This document shows, in pieces, positions 44,968 to 52,702 of a stretch of DNA of 64,000 bases (positions are counted from its first letter, which is position 1; the number at the start of each line of letters is the position of its first letter). Below the pieces are notes generated by a model. It did no database searches and was not told the DNA's origin. It worked only from the letters and a program-made list of their open reading frames with translations. The position numbers and the translations under genes are program-made. Location of the stretch: positions 1,798,001-1,862,000 of the forward strand of contig NZ_CP090366.1 of NCBI RefSeq assembly GCF_021432085.1, written 5' to 3'. Source of the stretch: Stutzerimonas kunmingensis. Lineage in GTDB: Bacteria; Pseudomonadota; Gammaproteobacteria; Pseudomonadales; Pseudomonadaceae.

Positions 44968-45813
44968 TCAGACGGCTTGTTCCTTCCCCTCCGTACGCAT
45001 CAATAGCGCAGGCATGATATGCCTGCGCAACAGCGGCGCCACATCCTCCCTCGCGCATGGCGCGATCTCCAGCCAACCCAGTTCTTCCAGTTCGGCCTGC
45101 ACCTTCACTGCGTGGGGCAGGCGTCCGATGAACACATCCGCCTCCACCTGATGGTCCGGCTCGTTGGCAGCCGGTGCGCGGAAATGCCCGAACGACTCGA
45201 GATCATCATCCTCGAGCCTCAGGTCGAGTTCTTCATGAAGCTCCCGCTTGACGGTTTGCAGAGGTGTTTCGCCCGGTTCTGCCTTGCCCCCAGGGAGCAT
45301 GAAGAAGCGGGTGCTGCGTTTGCGCACGACCAGGAGGCGTCCGCGTTCGTCGATCAGACAGGCGATGGCGATGTTCAGGGTTGCAGCTGGCATTGGCATC
45401 ATCCTTCGGTCATTAAGCAGGGCAATCAGTGCCTTGGTCCGTCGGTAGCGGGCCAGTCGGTCGGCCAGGGTGTCAGGCAGCAGGTCCGTCATGACGAAGC
45501 CAAGTCGCGTATAGAAATCCAGAAGTTCCGGTTTACAGAACAGCCAGACCGGTCCGCTGTTCGACATCAGCGCTTCGCGTACAAGCTGCGCGCCGATGCC
45601 GCGGCTTCGCTGCGAAGGGGTCACCAACAAGCCGGTCAGAAAATGCCCATCCGCTACTGGCGTCAGGCAGAGCCCACCCAGGATAGCGCCGCGCCGGGCC
45701 ACCCAGCATGTGGCCTCGGGACGTATGCGGTTACGGCTGTTGTGGGCTCGATAGAACCTGACCAGCAGCGGCTGCAGAGCCTTGGGGAGCGGCGAATAGT
45801 CGAGAGTGGGCAT
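44968..45813 (-). CDS. GNAT acetyltransferase-Nudix hydrolase fusion protein
   Basis: The 281-residue protein combines two folds. Residues about 1-135 are GNAT-like, with the acetyl-CoA loop in LLVTPSQRSRGIGAQLV and a C-terminal FYTRLGF. Residues about 145-280 are Nudix, with the box G-KAEPG-E-TPLQTVK-RELHEEL. A GTG at 45840 would add nine residues; I used the ATG at 45813. Substrates are unknown; a nucleotide or nucleotide-like substrate for the Nudix half is expected from the family. Confidence 0.85.
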   Translation of the reverse strand: MPTLDYSPLPKALQPLLVRFYRAHNSRNRIRPEATCWVARRGAILGGLCLTPVADGHFLTGLLVTPSQRSRGIGAQLVREALMSNSGPVWLFCKPELLDFYTRLGFVMTDLLPDTLADRLARYRRTKALIALLNDRRMMPMPAATLNIAIACLIDERGRLLVVRKRSTRFFMLPGGKAEPGETPLQTVKRELHEELDLRLEDDDLESFGHFRAPAANEPDHQVEADVFIGRLPHAVKVQAELEELGWLEIAPCAREDVAPLLRRHIMPALLMRTEGKEQAV

Positions 45814-45968
45814 GACCGACCGTGGATTCTTCGAGGGCACTAGTCTAGCGCCTGAGCGGCGATCACCATACGCCCTGTATCCGACCGCTGCCGTTCATCC
45901 GTTCGCTGCATCTTTTCCGTCGTCTTGGCGCTCTCACCCTTAGCGTTTCCAACGACAGGAATAACAAC

Positions 45969-47906
45969 ATGTTGGATCTACTGATTGTGCTCGCATTCGT
46001 TTTCTACGGCCTTTCGGCAGGGATGCGCGCCCGCTCCAAAGCCTCGCAGAGCCTTCACGAATACTTTCTTGCCGGACGAACCATCAAGGGCTGGCGTGCA
46101 GGCGTGTCGATGTCCGCCACGCAGTTCGCGGCCGATACGCCGTTGCTGGTCAGCGGTCTGGTCGCGACTGCCGGGGTCTTCGCATTGTGGCGGCTGTGGA
46201 TCTATGGGTTGGCATTCCTGCTGCTGGCATGGGTATTCGCCTCCGGCTGGCGCCGTGCCGGGGTGCTCACCGACGCCGAACTCACTCGTGTGCGCTACAG
46301 CGGTCCCGCAGTGGTGCCGTTGCGGCTGTTCAAGGCGATTTATTACGGCACCGTTATCAACTGTGTGGTGCTGGCGATGGTACTGGTCGCGGCCATTCGC
46401 ATTGCCGAGGTGTTTCTGCCATGGCACGAGTGGCTGCCGGGCGGCGTCTACGCGGTGATCATGGGCGCAGTGGAAGCCAGCGGCATACGGCTTGGTGAGA
46501 GCATTAGTGGGCTCGATCAGCTGACGACCAGCACCAACAATCTCATTTCGATCCTGTTGATACTTACCTTCACGGCGATGTACTCGATCACCGGAGGCCT
46601 GCGTGCGGTGGTGCAGACCGATGTCATGCAGTTCAGCGTGGCGATGCTGGGTACGTTGGTATATGCCTGGTTCGTGGTGGACGCAGCCGGTGGACTGGGC
46701 GGCCTGACCGATCGGATCGTCGAGCTGTATGGCAGTGAGCAGGCGGCCAAGATGCTTTCGTTCTCGCCGCCGAGCAATGCCGGCGAGGCGCTGACGCCAT
46801 TCCTGGTGATCGTCGGTTTGCAGTGGCTGTTCCAGATGAATTCCGACGGTACCGGATACCTGGCGCAGCGCAGCATGGCTTGCCCGACAGATCGTGAGGC
46901 GCGTATTGCCGGTTTGGTATTCACCTGGCTGCAGATATTCCTGCGCAGCCTGTTCTGGTTGGCGATCGCGATCGGTCTGCTGGTGCTGTACCCGTTCAGT
47001 CCAGAAGAGATGAGTGGTGAAGGCTTCACCGCTGCGCGCGAGGCGCTGTTCGTCACCGGTATCGAAGAATTGCTACCGCCGGGTTTCCGCGGGTTGATGC
47101 TGGTGGGCCTACTGGCGGCCCTGGCGTCGACCGTGGATACGCACCTCAATTGGGGCGCTTCGTACTGGAGCAATGATGTCTATGGTGGGGTCGTCGCGCC
47201 GAAGCTGCTCAAGCGCAAGCCCAAGGACAAAGAGCTGGTTCTGGTCGCTCGTCTTTCCAACGTGCTGATCCTGCTGATCGCGATGGTCATCATGGCCAAC
47301 CTCGGTTCGATCCAGATGGCCTGGTTCATCTCCTTACTGTTCGGTGCCGGAATGGGTTCGGTTCTGGTACTGCGCTGGCTCTGGGAGAGGATCAATCTGT
47401 ACTCCGAGCTGACGGCAATGATCGCATCGCTGATCACCGCGCCCTTGCTGCTCTACTACCTGGGCACCGATCCGGAGCGTGAGTGGATACGTCTGGGCAT
47501 CATGTCCGTGGTTACCTGCAGCGCCGCGATTCTGGTCAGCTACATCACCCCGCCCACGGACAAGGAGACGCTGGATCGCTTCTATCGCAGGGTGCGGCCG
47601 TTCGGCTTCTGGGGACAGACCGCCGTGCGTTGTGGCGTCTCACGCCGGGAGTCGCTCAAGGCCCTCGGTGTACGCCTGTTTGCGGTAGGCGTTACGGCGC
47701 TATCGGTCTTCACGTTATTGATCGGCGTGGGGCGGTTGCTGTTCCCACAGCCGGAAGGAAGTTCTGTGCTGGCGTGGATATGTATCGCCGTTGGGTTGGC
47801 CTTGACACCCGTGTGGATGTATCTCGCGTTCAGCCGTTATTTCGATGATGAACGGGAAGATGATGCGCTTGAGCTTCACGAGAAGAGTGCGGATGTGGCT
47901 GGCTGA
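45969..47906 (+). CDS. Sodium:solute symporter (SSS) family transporter
   Basis: The 645-residue protein has about 13-14 hydrophobic helices and SSS-family stretches such as FLAGRTIKGWRAGVSM near residues 32-48, YSITGGLRAVVQTDV and LAALASTVDTHLNWGASYW. It would use the Na+ gradient, which the Mrp antiporter at the start of the window helps maintain. The substrate cannot be told. A short cytoplasmic acidic tail ends the protein. The gene has no obvious operon partner. Confidence 0.88.
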   Translation: MLDLLIVLAFVFYGLSAGMRARSKASQSLHEYFLAGRTIKGWRAGVSMSATQFAADTPLLVSGLVATAGVFALWRLWIYGLAFLLLAWVFASGWRRAGVLTDAELTRVRYSGPAVVPLRLFKAIYYGTVINCVVLAMVLVAAIRIAEVFLPWHEWLPGGVYAVIMGAVEASGIRLGESISGLDQLTTSTNNLISILLILTFTAMYSITGGLRAVVQTDVMQFSVAMLGTLVYAWFVVDAAGGLGGLTDRIVELYGSEQAAKMLSFSPPSNAGEALTPFLVIVGLQWLFQMNSDGTGYLAQRSMACPTDREARIAGLVFTWLQIFLRSLFWLAIAIGLLVLYPFSPEEMSGEGFTAAREALFVTGIEELLPPGFRGLMLVGLLAALASTVDTHLNWGASYWSNDVYGGVVAPKLLKRKPKDKELVLVARLSNVLILLIAMVIMANLGSIQMAWFISLLFGAGMGSVLVLRWLWERINLYSELTAMIASLITAPLLLYYLGTDPEREWIRLGIMSVVTCSAAILVSYITPPTDKETLDRFYRRVRPFGFWGQTAVRCGVSRRESLKALGVRLFAVGVTALSVFTLLIGVGRLLFPQPEGSSVLAWICIAVGLALTPVWMYLAFSRYFDDEREDDALELHEKSADVAG

Positions 47907-48175
47907 TTTAATGGACGGGTTTATATGTATATCACGCAACGATTCTATAATTGCCTTTCTAATATCTATTTGAAGGTCATCGTGCTGGCATAACAGTATC
48001 GCGTTCTAGGCTAATTTTATAAAAATCATCGAATTGACGCTTTTTTCTATTGTTTTGCATGAAAATCCGGTCATTCGTCGATTCCTTTGAGCAGTCTCAG
48101 GGTTTACATGCTTGTCTCAGGAATACGCATTGCTATTGCGTATTTCATAACAAGCACAAAAGCAGAGGTGCCGTC
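47907..48175. other. AT-rich intergenic stretch before the barrel gene
   Basis: About 270 bases with visibly lower GC than the surroundings (for example the runs around 47925-48060). No convincing gene is seen. The Met-starting frame from 48050 joins the next gene but lacks a ribosome-binding site and protein-like composition, so it is treated as untranslated leader. Confidence 0.5.
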
Positions 48176-48691
48176 ATGAATCGACTTTTCAAAACTTCCT
48201 TAATGGTTGCCGCCATGCTTCCGGCTGTTGCCGGTGCGGCTCCCATGACCGGTGACAAGGAAATCACATTGGGTGGTGCAGGAAGCAGCGACAAGGACTT
48301 TGACGATACTGTTTTTTCCGTACAGGGAAGTTGGGGTCAGTATTTAAGCGAATCTTCTCTCTGGGGTGTCCGGCAGACTGTCAATGCGCGTGATACCGAG
48401 GGAGAAAGTGTCAAGTTCGATGGCTCGACTCGCGTCTTCTATGACTATCACTTCGGCACCGGCAAGGCACGGCCTTTCATCGGTGCGAGCATTGGTGGTG
48501 TCTACGGTGACCGGGTAGACGAGACGTTCATGGCGGGGCCGGAAGTCGGCTTCAAGTACTGGGTTCAGGACAAGACGTTCATTACCGCGATGGCGGAATA
48601 TCAGTTCCTGTTCAAGAGCGGCAGCGATGCACAGGATCGATATGATGACGGAGTGTTCCTCTACAGCATCGGTGTTGGCTTCAACTACTGA
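48176..48691 (+). CDS. Small outer-membrane beta-barrel protein
   Basis: The 171-residue precursor has a signal peptide (MNRLFKTSLMVAAM... to VAGAA) and alternating amphipathic strands with many Gly and aromatic residues. It ends in SIGVGFNY, with an aromatic C-terminal residue as in outer-membrane barrels. It is probably an eight-stranded OmpW/OmpX-like barrel. AGAGGTG precedes the ATG at 48176. A 14-base perfect hairpin follows. The function is unknown. Confidence 0.75.
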   Translation: MNRLFKTSLMVAAMLPAVAGAAPMTGDKEITLGGAGSSDKDFDDTVFSVQGSWGQYLSESSLWGVRQTVNARDTEGESVKFDGSTRVFYDYHFGTGKARPFIGASIGGVYGDRVDETFMAGPEVGFKYWVQDKTFITAMAEYQFLFKSGSDAQDRYDDGVFLYSIGVGFNY

Positions 48692-48697
48692 TCAGGA

Positions 48698-48727
48698 CAT
48701 GCGCGATGTCGCCCGACATCGCGCATG
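48698..48727. terminator. Very stable hairpin after the barrel gene
   Basis: CATGCGCGATGTCG (48698-48711) and its exact complement (48714-48727) leave only two loop bases, so the last pairs must open. There is no T-run. It lies between the converging barrel and SIR2 genes. Confidence 0.6.
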
Positions 48728-48753
48728 CTAAATTGCCTGTGTCTTCGTAAAAG

Positions 48754-48792
48754 TGCCGTTTCGCTTGTTTTAATGCCGCTTCGCTTGTTTTT
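48754..48792. repeat. Imperfect 20-base tandem repeat
   Basis: TGCCGTTTCGCTTGTTTTA (48754-48772) and TGCCGCTTCGCTTGTTTTT (48774-48792) are near-identical units of period 20, just before the stop of the SIR2 gene. Function unknown; on the minus strand they lie after the SIR2 stop. Confidence 0.6.
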
Positions 48793-48804
48793 GGAAAAAG
48801 ACTC

Positions 48805-49596
48805 TCAGGTTTCAACCAGTTGCTGCAGGAAGTTCTTCAGCGCAACGCCGGGTTCATCGTCTTCCGATGCAATCATGCGAATGCCCCATTGTCTCAACAC
48901 TTCTTCCTGAACCGGGTTCGGCTTGTGTGAGAACACATATGAAATGGGCCGGACACCGAGCGTCTCGTGTTCGTTCCATATCTTCGACAGCTTGTGAAAT
49001 AGCAGACGTATATTAGTATCGGAAAGACTGTATCCGATAAACAGAACGGCCTTGCTCAATGTGTCGGCGCGTAACTTGATATCCAGCGGCGTTTCGAACT
49101 GCAGGCGCTGGTAGTAGCTGGTCTCGTCAAGCACGATCGAGGCGTCATCATCGAAGTCACCGTGGAACTTGACGATCTGCCTGATGCCATCACGGGCCTT
49201 GGTAAGGTCACTGGCGTTGGCGATCTTGATGTAGTCCACCGCATGGGCGTCATGGGCGTACTCCAGCCAACGGTCATAGTTGGTGGTATAGATCGCCGGA
49301 AAACGGCCACGAACGATCAGCCGATGAATTTCCGAGTCACGTATTTCGATGTTGCGATGCCACTCGCGGTCCATCCAGCTGCGCAGCGGGCCGATGCTGC
49401 CTTTCTTGATCCGGTAGTACTCGGCCAGGGCGAGGAAATTGCCGTAGGTGTTGAACACCTCCGGGTCGTAGTCGAGCTGCACGGCGATCTCGTCGATCAG
49501 CTCCTTCCACGGCGGCAAGCCAATGTTGGCGGATACGCCGGAACCGACAAAAAGGATCAGGCGATTGTTCCGGTACGCTTCGCGGAGCTGGTCCAT
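48805..49596 (-). CDS. SIR2-domain NADase-like effector (KomC-like)
   Basis: The 263-residue protein is a stand-alone SIR2-like domain. It keeps the NAD-binding GSGVS (residues 18-22), TTNYD (104-108, with the catalytic Asn106), the catalytic His145 in KFHGD, and IGYSLSDTNIR (188-198). Defence-associated SIR2 proteins degrade NAD+ to abort phage infection. It starts six bases after the stop of a HAM1-family gene, so the two are surely co-translated. A HAM1 sensor plus SIR2 effector is the core of the Kongming (KomABC) system as I recall it. The assignment here is by domain pairing and operon, not by sequence search. Confidence 0.8.
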   Translation of the reverse strand: MDQLREAYRNNRLILFVGSGVSANIGLPPWKELIDEIAVQLDYDPEVFNTYGNFLALAEYYRIKKGSIGPLRSWMDREWHRNIEIRDSEIHRLIVRGRFPAIYTTNYDRWLEYAHDAHAVDYIKIANASDLTKARDGIRQIVKFHGDFDDDASIVLDETSYYQRLQFETPLDIKLRADTLSKAVLFIGYSLSDTNIRLLFHKLSKIWNEHETLGVRPISYVFSHKPNPVQEEVLRQWGIRMIASEDDEPGVALKNFLQQLVET

Positions 49597-49602
49597 GGTT
49601 GC

Positions 49603-50151
49603 TCAGGACTCCCGCAGATAGGCGACGAAGGCGTCGAGTGCGCGCCGGCGCATGGAAAGGCCGTTCTTTTGCGTGCCCAGCTGCGCGAACGTCTGGGTCT
49701 GGCCTTCGGGAATGAATACGTCGTCCCATTCGAAGCCGCCATGCCCGGCTGGCGACGGTGCGATGCGCCCGGCGACCACGCCTTCGAAGAAATGCCGTTT
49801 GCGACCGTCGCAATAGCCGATCAGGGTCCGCGCCTCGGCGGCCGGATCGTCCAGCCGCCCGATCAGCTCCGAGAATCGCTCGGCCTGCAGTCGGTCCCAG
49901 AAGATCTGCGTCAGCCCGCCGGGAAAGCCGTTGAGGCTGTTGATGAAAAGCCCGGTGTGTTCGACGAAGACCGGTTTACCGATCATCTTGAAGGCGACCA
50001 GCAGCTTGTCGCTGACCAGCTGGTGCAGGTCCTCGGTACGCAGCTCCTCGATACGGATGGGGAAGGGCTTCACCTCGATTCCGCTGGGCTGGAGAATCTC
50101 GCAAACCTCGAGGATCTTCTGCGGGTTGATGGACGCGAAGCGGATTTTCAT
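49603..50151 (-). CDS. HAM1/RdgB-family nucleotide-binding protein, probably catalytically inactive (KomB-like)
   Basis: The 182-residue protein has the fold markers of non-canonical purine NTP pyrophosphatases: FASINPQK (Asn9, Lys12), PVFVEHTGLFINSL (63-72 region), GGFEWDDVF (138-146) and KNGLSMRRRAL (162-172). E. coli RdgB has Asp68-Asp69 at the position of Glu64-His65 here, so the catalytic Asp is His. The Ser-His-Arg base-recognition motif is Ser166-Met167-Arg168. It could thus bind an inosine-type nucleotide without cleaving it, acting as a sensor for the SIR2 protein encoded six bases downstream. A housekeeping pyrophosphatase role is less likely. Confidence 0.8.
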   Translation of the reverse strand: MKIRFASINPQKILEVCEILQPSGIEVKPFPIRIEELRTEDLHQLVSDKLLVAFKMIGKPVFVEHTGLFINSLNGFPGGLTQIFWDRLQAERFSELIGRLDDPAAEARTLIGYCDGRKRHFFEGVVAGRIAPSPAGHGGFEWDDVFIPEGQTQTFAQLGTQKNGLSMRRRALDAFVAYLRES

Positions 50152-50335
50152 GGAACGAGCCAGCTCGGTTTCGACGGATGAACGCTGCCGCCACGACGGC
50201 CGCCCTTGTCTGTATGACGCAAGGTGAGTGGCTCGGTTCTCCTGCCCAGCGGATTAATCGATCAGGCGCGCCTATGGACGTTGCAGCGCCACGTCTTAAA
50301 GGAATGACATTGCAGACTCTGGCGGGGAGGGCGCT

Positions 50336-50776
50336 TCAGCTCCGGCCCGGACGCATCGGGCAGACTGCCTGCACCTGACGGATGCGCTCGGCGGGGACGC
50401 GCAGCTGCCGTAGCAGGTACTCGGCGAATTCCGGCGTGAATGGCTGACGGGCGATGGCCTGTTGCATGCAGAACAGCCAGGCATCGCGTTCGGCTTCGCC
50501 GACCTGCCAGCGGGTATGGAACTGCGGAATGCTGATGCCGCCATACTTCTCTGCGTATCGCTTCGGGCCACCCAGCCAGCCGCTCAGAAAGCTCGCCAGC
50601 CGGTCCCGGGCGTCGCTCACGTCTGCCGGATACATTGCACGAACGCCCGCGGCTTCTGGCGCCAGGTCCATCACCTGGTAGAAGTCCGCGACCAGCTGTT
50701 GCAGGCCCGGTTCGCCGCCGGCTGCCCGGAACGAGGCGTCGCCGACGCCGAACGCGAGACCTTGATTGGGGTTCAT
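50336..50776 (-). CDS. Group II truncated haemoglobin
   Basis: The 146-residue protein is a 2-on-2 globin. It shows GGEPGLQQLVADFYQVM, the YAEKYGGISIPQFHTRW region with the proximal His, and DAWLFCMQQAI with the conserved Trp of group II members. Such globins bind oxygen or nitric oxide. It is 184 bases upstream of the HAM1 gene on the same strand and divergent from a universal stress gene; a link to either is not shown. Confidence 0.9.
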   Translation of the reverse strand: MNPNQGLAFGVGDASFRAAGGEPGLQQLVADFYQVMDLAPEAAGVRAMYPADVSDARDRLASFLSGWLGGPKRYAEKYGGISIPQFHTRWQVGEAERDAWLFCMQQAIARQPFTPEFAEYLLRQLRVPAERIRQVQAVCPMRPGRS

Positions 50777-50911
50777 CAGACTCGTCTCTGGCTCGTTGAA
50801 AGGGCGCGAGATGATGCGCGCTTGTGCCAGATCAAAACAAGTGCGAGCAGCGCCCGCAACGCGCAGGCAGCTGGTCTAAGCTGAAGGTCCACACAACAGC
50901 GGAGACAGGAA

Positions 50912-51343
50912 ATGCGCAGGCTTCTGGTTGCATACGATGGTTCGGACAACGCCAAGCGCGCCCTGCAGTATGTCGTCGATCTGGCGCGGGATACCGGGAT
51001 CGCGCTACAGGTGCATGTGGTCAACGTTCAGCACGAACCGATCATCTACGGCGAATACGTGACGTCGGCGATGATCGATGAACTCAACAACGGCCTGATG
51101 GCCAAGGCGCGCTCCGTGCTCGACGAAGCGGCAGCCGTGTTGCAGGCCGGCGGCCTGAGCTGCGAAACCCATGCGCTGCTGGGCAATGTTGCCGAGCAGG
51201 TCAACGACGCGGTCAAGCGGCTGGGCTGCGACACGGTGGTGATGGGCACCCGTGGTCTGGGCAGCTTCACCGGGATGCTGATGGGCTCGGTGGCGAACCG
51301 GGTGATCCATGAGGTATCGGTCCCGGTGCTCTTGGTCAAGTGA
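50912..51343 (+). CDS. Universal stress protein (UspA family)
   Basis: The 143-residue single-domain Usp has LLVAYDGSDNAKRAL at the N-terminus and the ATP-binding motif GTRGLGSFTGMLMGSVANRV, so it is likely of the nucleotide-binding type. UspA proteins accumulate in growth arrest and low oxygen. GGAGA precedes the ATG. It is divergent from the truncated haemoglobin gene. Confidence 0.92.
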   Translation: MRRLLVAYDGSDNAKRALQYVVDLARDTGIALQVHVVNVQHEPIIYGEYVTSAMIDELNNGLMAKARSVLDEAAAVLQAGGLSCETHALLGNVAEQVNDAVKRLGCDTVVMGTRGLGSFTGMLMGSVANRVIHEVSVPVLLVK

Positions 51344-51356
51344 GCTGAATGCCGGT

Positions 51357-51397
51357 CTGGCCGATCAGTCCTGCTTGCCCTTGAGCAGATCGGCCAG
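51357..51397. terminator. Inverted repeat between usp and yajD
   Basis: CTGGCCGATC (51357-51366) and GATCGGCCAG (51388-51397) are perfect complements. The structure spans the stop of yajD on the minus strand and lies just after the usp stop, so it can end usp transcription. Confidence 0.45.
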
Positions 51398-51709
51398 GTT
51401 GGCGAAGGCCTTGAAGGTTTCCTTCGGGCCCAGGTCGCTGCCCGGCCTGGCTTCGGCTTGGTACTGGTTGTCGGTGTAGCGGGAATGCTCGTTGTCGTGG
51501 CAGTACAGGCAGAGCAGCTCCCAGTTCGAGCCATCCTCGGGGTTGTTGTCGTGGTTGTGGTCCTTGTGGTGGACCGTCAACTCGCTCAGGCGCTTGCCGG
51601 AAAATTCCCGCGCGCAACGACCGCAGACCCAGGGATACATCTTCAGTGCTTTTTCCCGATAGCCTTGTTCGCGCTGACTGTAGGGCGTGGTCGGTTTGCT
51701 GCTGCTCAT
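51365..51709 (-). CDS. yajD: HNH nuclease family protein YajD
   Basis: The 114-residue protein is an HNH-fold putative nuclease with zinc-binding WVCGRCAREF and LLCLYCHDNEH and the core TVHHKDHNHDNNPEDGSNWE. YajD is widespread in gammaproteobacteria; the biological substrate is not known. The ATG at 51709 was chosen over an upstream frame opening at 51748. Confidence 0.88.
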   Translation of the reverse strand: MSSSKPTTPYSQREQGYREKALKMYPWVCGRCAREFSGKRLSELTVHHKDHNHDNNPEDGSNWELLCLYCHDNEHSRYTDNQYQAEARPGSDLGPKETFKAFANLADLLKGKQD

Positions 51710-51802
51710 GGTGAATGCTCGCCGGGTTCGTTGTTCGTCAGGGCCCACCCCCGCGTCGGCATCGCCACGTGCGGGAACAGCCCCAAGTAAAGTCGATGGC
51801 TG

Positions 51803-52501
51803 TCAGCCCGCCAAGCCGACGTAGACGTTCTGCACGTCATCGTGGGCGTCGATGGCCTCGAGGAAGGCTTCGACTTCTTCCAGTTCGGCACCGGACAGGC
51901 TGACCGGATTCTTCGGACGATAGCCCAGTTGCGCGGACTGCACGGTAAAGCCGAATTCCGGCAGCGCCTTGCACACGGCGTCGAGATCGGTGGGTTCGGT
52001 GATGAACAGCGTGCTGCCTTCGTCGGCTGCTTCGAAATCCTGCGCACCGGCCTCGATCGCGGCCATTTCGGCATCGGCGTCGCCTTCAGGCGCGACTTCG
52101 ATCATGCCGACGTGGTCGAAGTCCCAGCTCACCGAGCCGGAGGAGCCCAACTGGCCTTTGCGGAACAGCACGCGGATTTCGGCAACGGTGCGGTTGACGT
52201 TGTCGGTCAGGCACTCGACGATCAGTGGCACCTGATGCGGCGCGAAGCCTTCGTAGAGTGTGCGTTCGTAGTGGACCACCTCACCGTTGAGGCCTGCGCC
52301 TTTCTTGATGGCGCGCTCCAGGGTGTCCTTGGGCATCGAGGCCTTCTTCGCCTGTTCGACGACCAGGCGCAGGCGCGGATTCATGTCGGGGTCGGCACCG
52401 CTGCGGGCTGCGATCATGATTTCCTTCGACAGCTTTCCGAAGATCCTGCCCTTGGCGTTCGCCGCCGCTTCCTTATGCTTCGCTTTCCACTGTGCGCCCA
52501 T
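51803..52501 (-). CDS. YebC/PmpR-family protein
   Basis: The 232-residue protein has the YebC/TACO1 three-domain pattern with [48 protein letters not shown] and [13 protein letters not shown]. The family has been linked to transcription control and to helping ribosomes through proline stretches. Its N-terminus ([12 protein letters not shown]) differs from canonical YebC (MAGHSKWANIKHRK), so this looks like the second, YeeN-like paralogue and not the copy linked to ruvC. Confidence 0.88.
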   Translation of the reverse strand: MGAQWKAKHKEAAANAKGRIFGKLSKEIMIAARSGADPDMNPRLRLVVEQAKKASMPKDTLERAIKKGAGLNGEVVHYERTLYEGFAPHQVPLIVECLTDNVNRTVAEIRVLFRKGQLGSSGSVSWDFDHVGMIEVAPEGDADAEMAAIEAGAQDFEAADEGSTLFITEPTDLDAVCKALPEFGFTVQSAQLGYRPKNPVSLSGAELEEVEAFLEAIDAHDDVQNVYVGLAG

Positions 52502-52702
52502 GCTCGTCCCCGTCTGAAGTGATGAAGTCAGGCGCGGATTCTATAGCGTATTCCGGCCTTGCGTCGCCGGTGGCGGTGCTGCCCGTGCCAGGGCGATGGG
52601 CGGTTGCTCCGCACTGTGCCGCTCATTTTGGCGATCACTGTATGGAGCGCTCACCCGAAGCGGCATCTTTAATGCATCTTTTACGCAACAGGGTGCGTCG
52701 CC

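Noticed and set aside
50178..50378. 66-codon plus-strand frame upstream of the HAM1 gene
   Set aside because: No ribosome-binding site and no protein-like pattern. It lies in the promoter region of the HAM1-SIR2 pair, and extends into the haemoglobin gene on the other strand.
50761..50782. Possible Anr/FNR box TTGAT...ATCA near the haemoglobin/Usp divergent gap
   Set aside because: The half-sites are eight bases apart, not four, and lie inside the start of the haemoglobin coding region.
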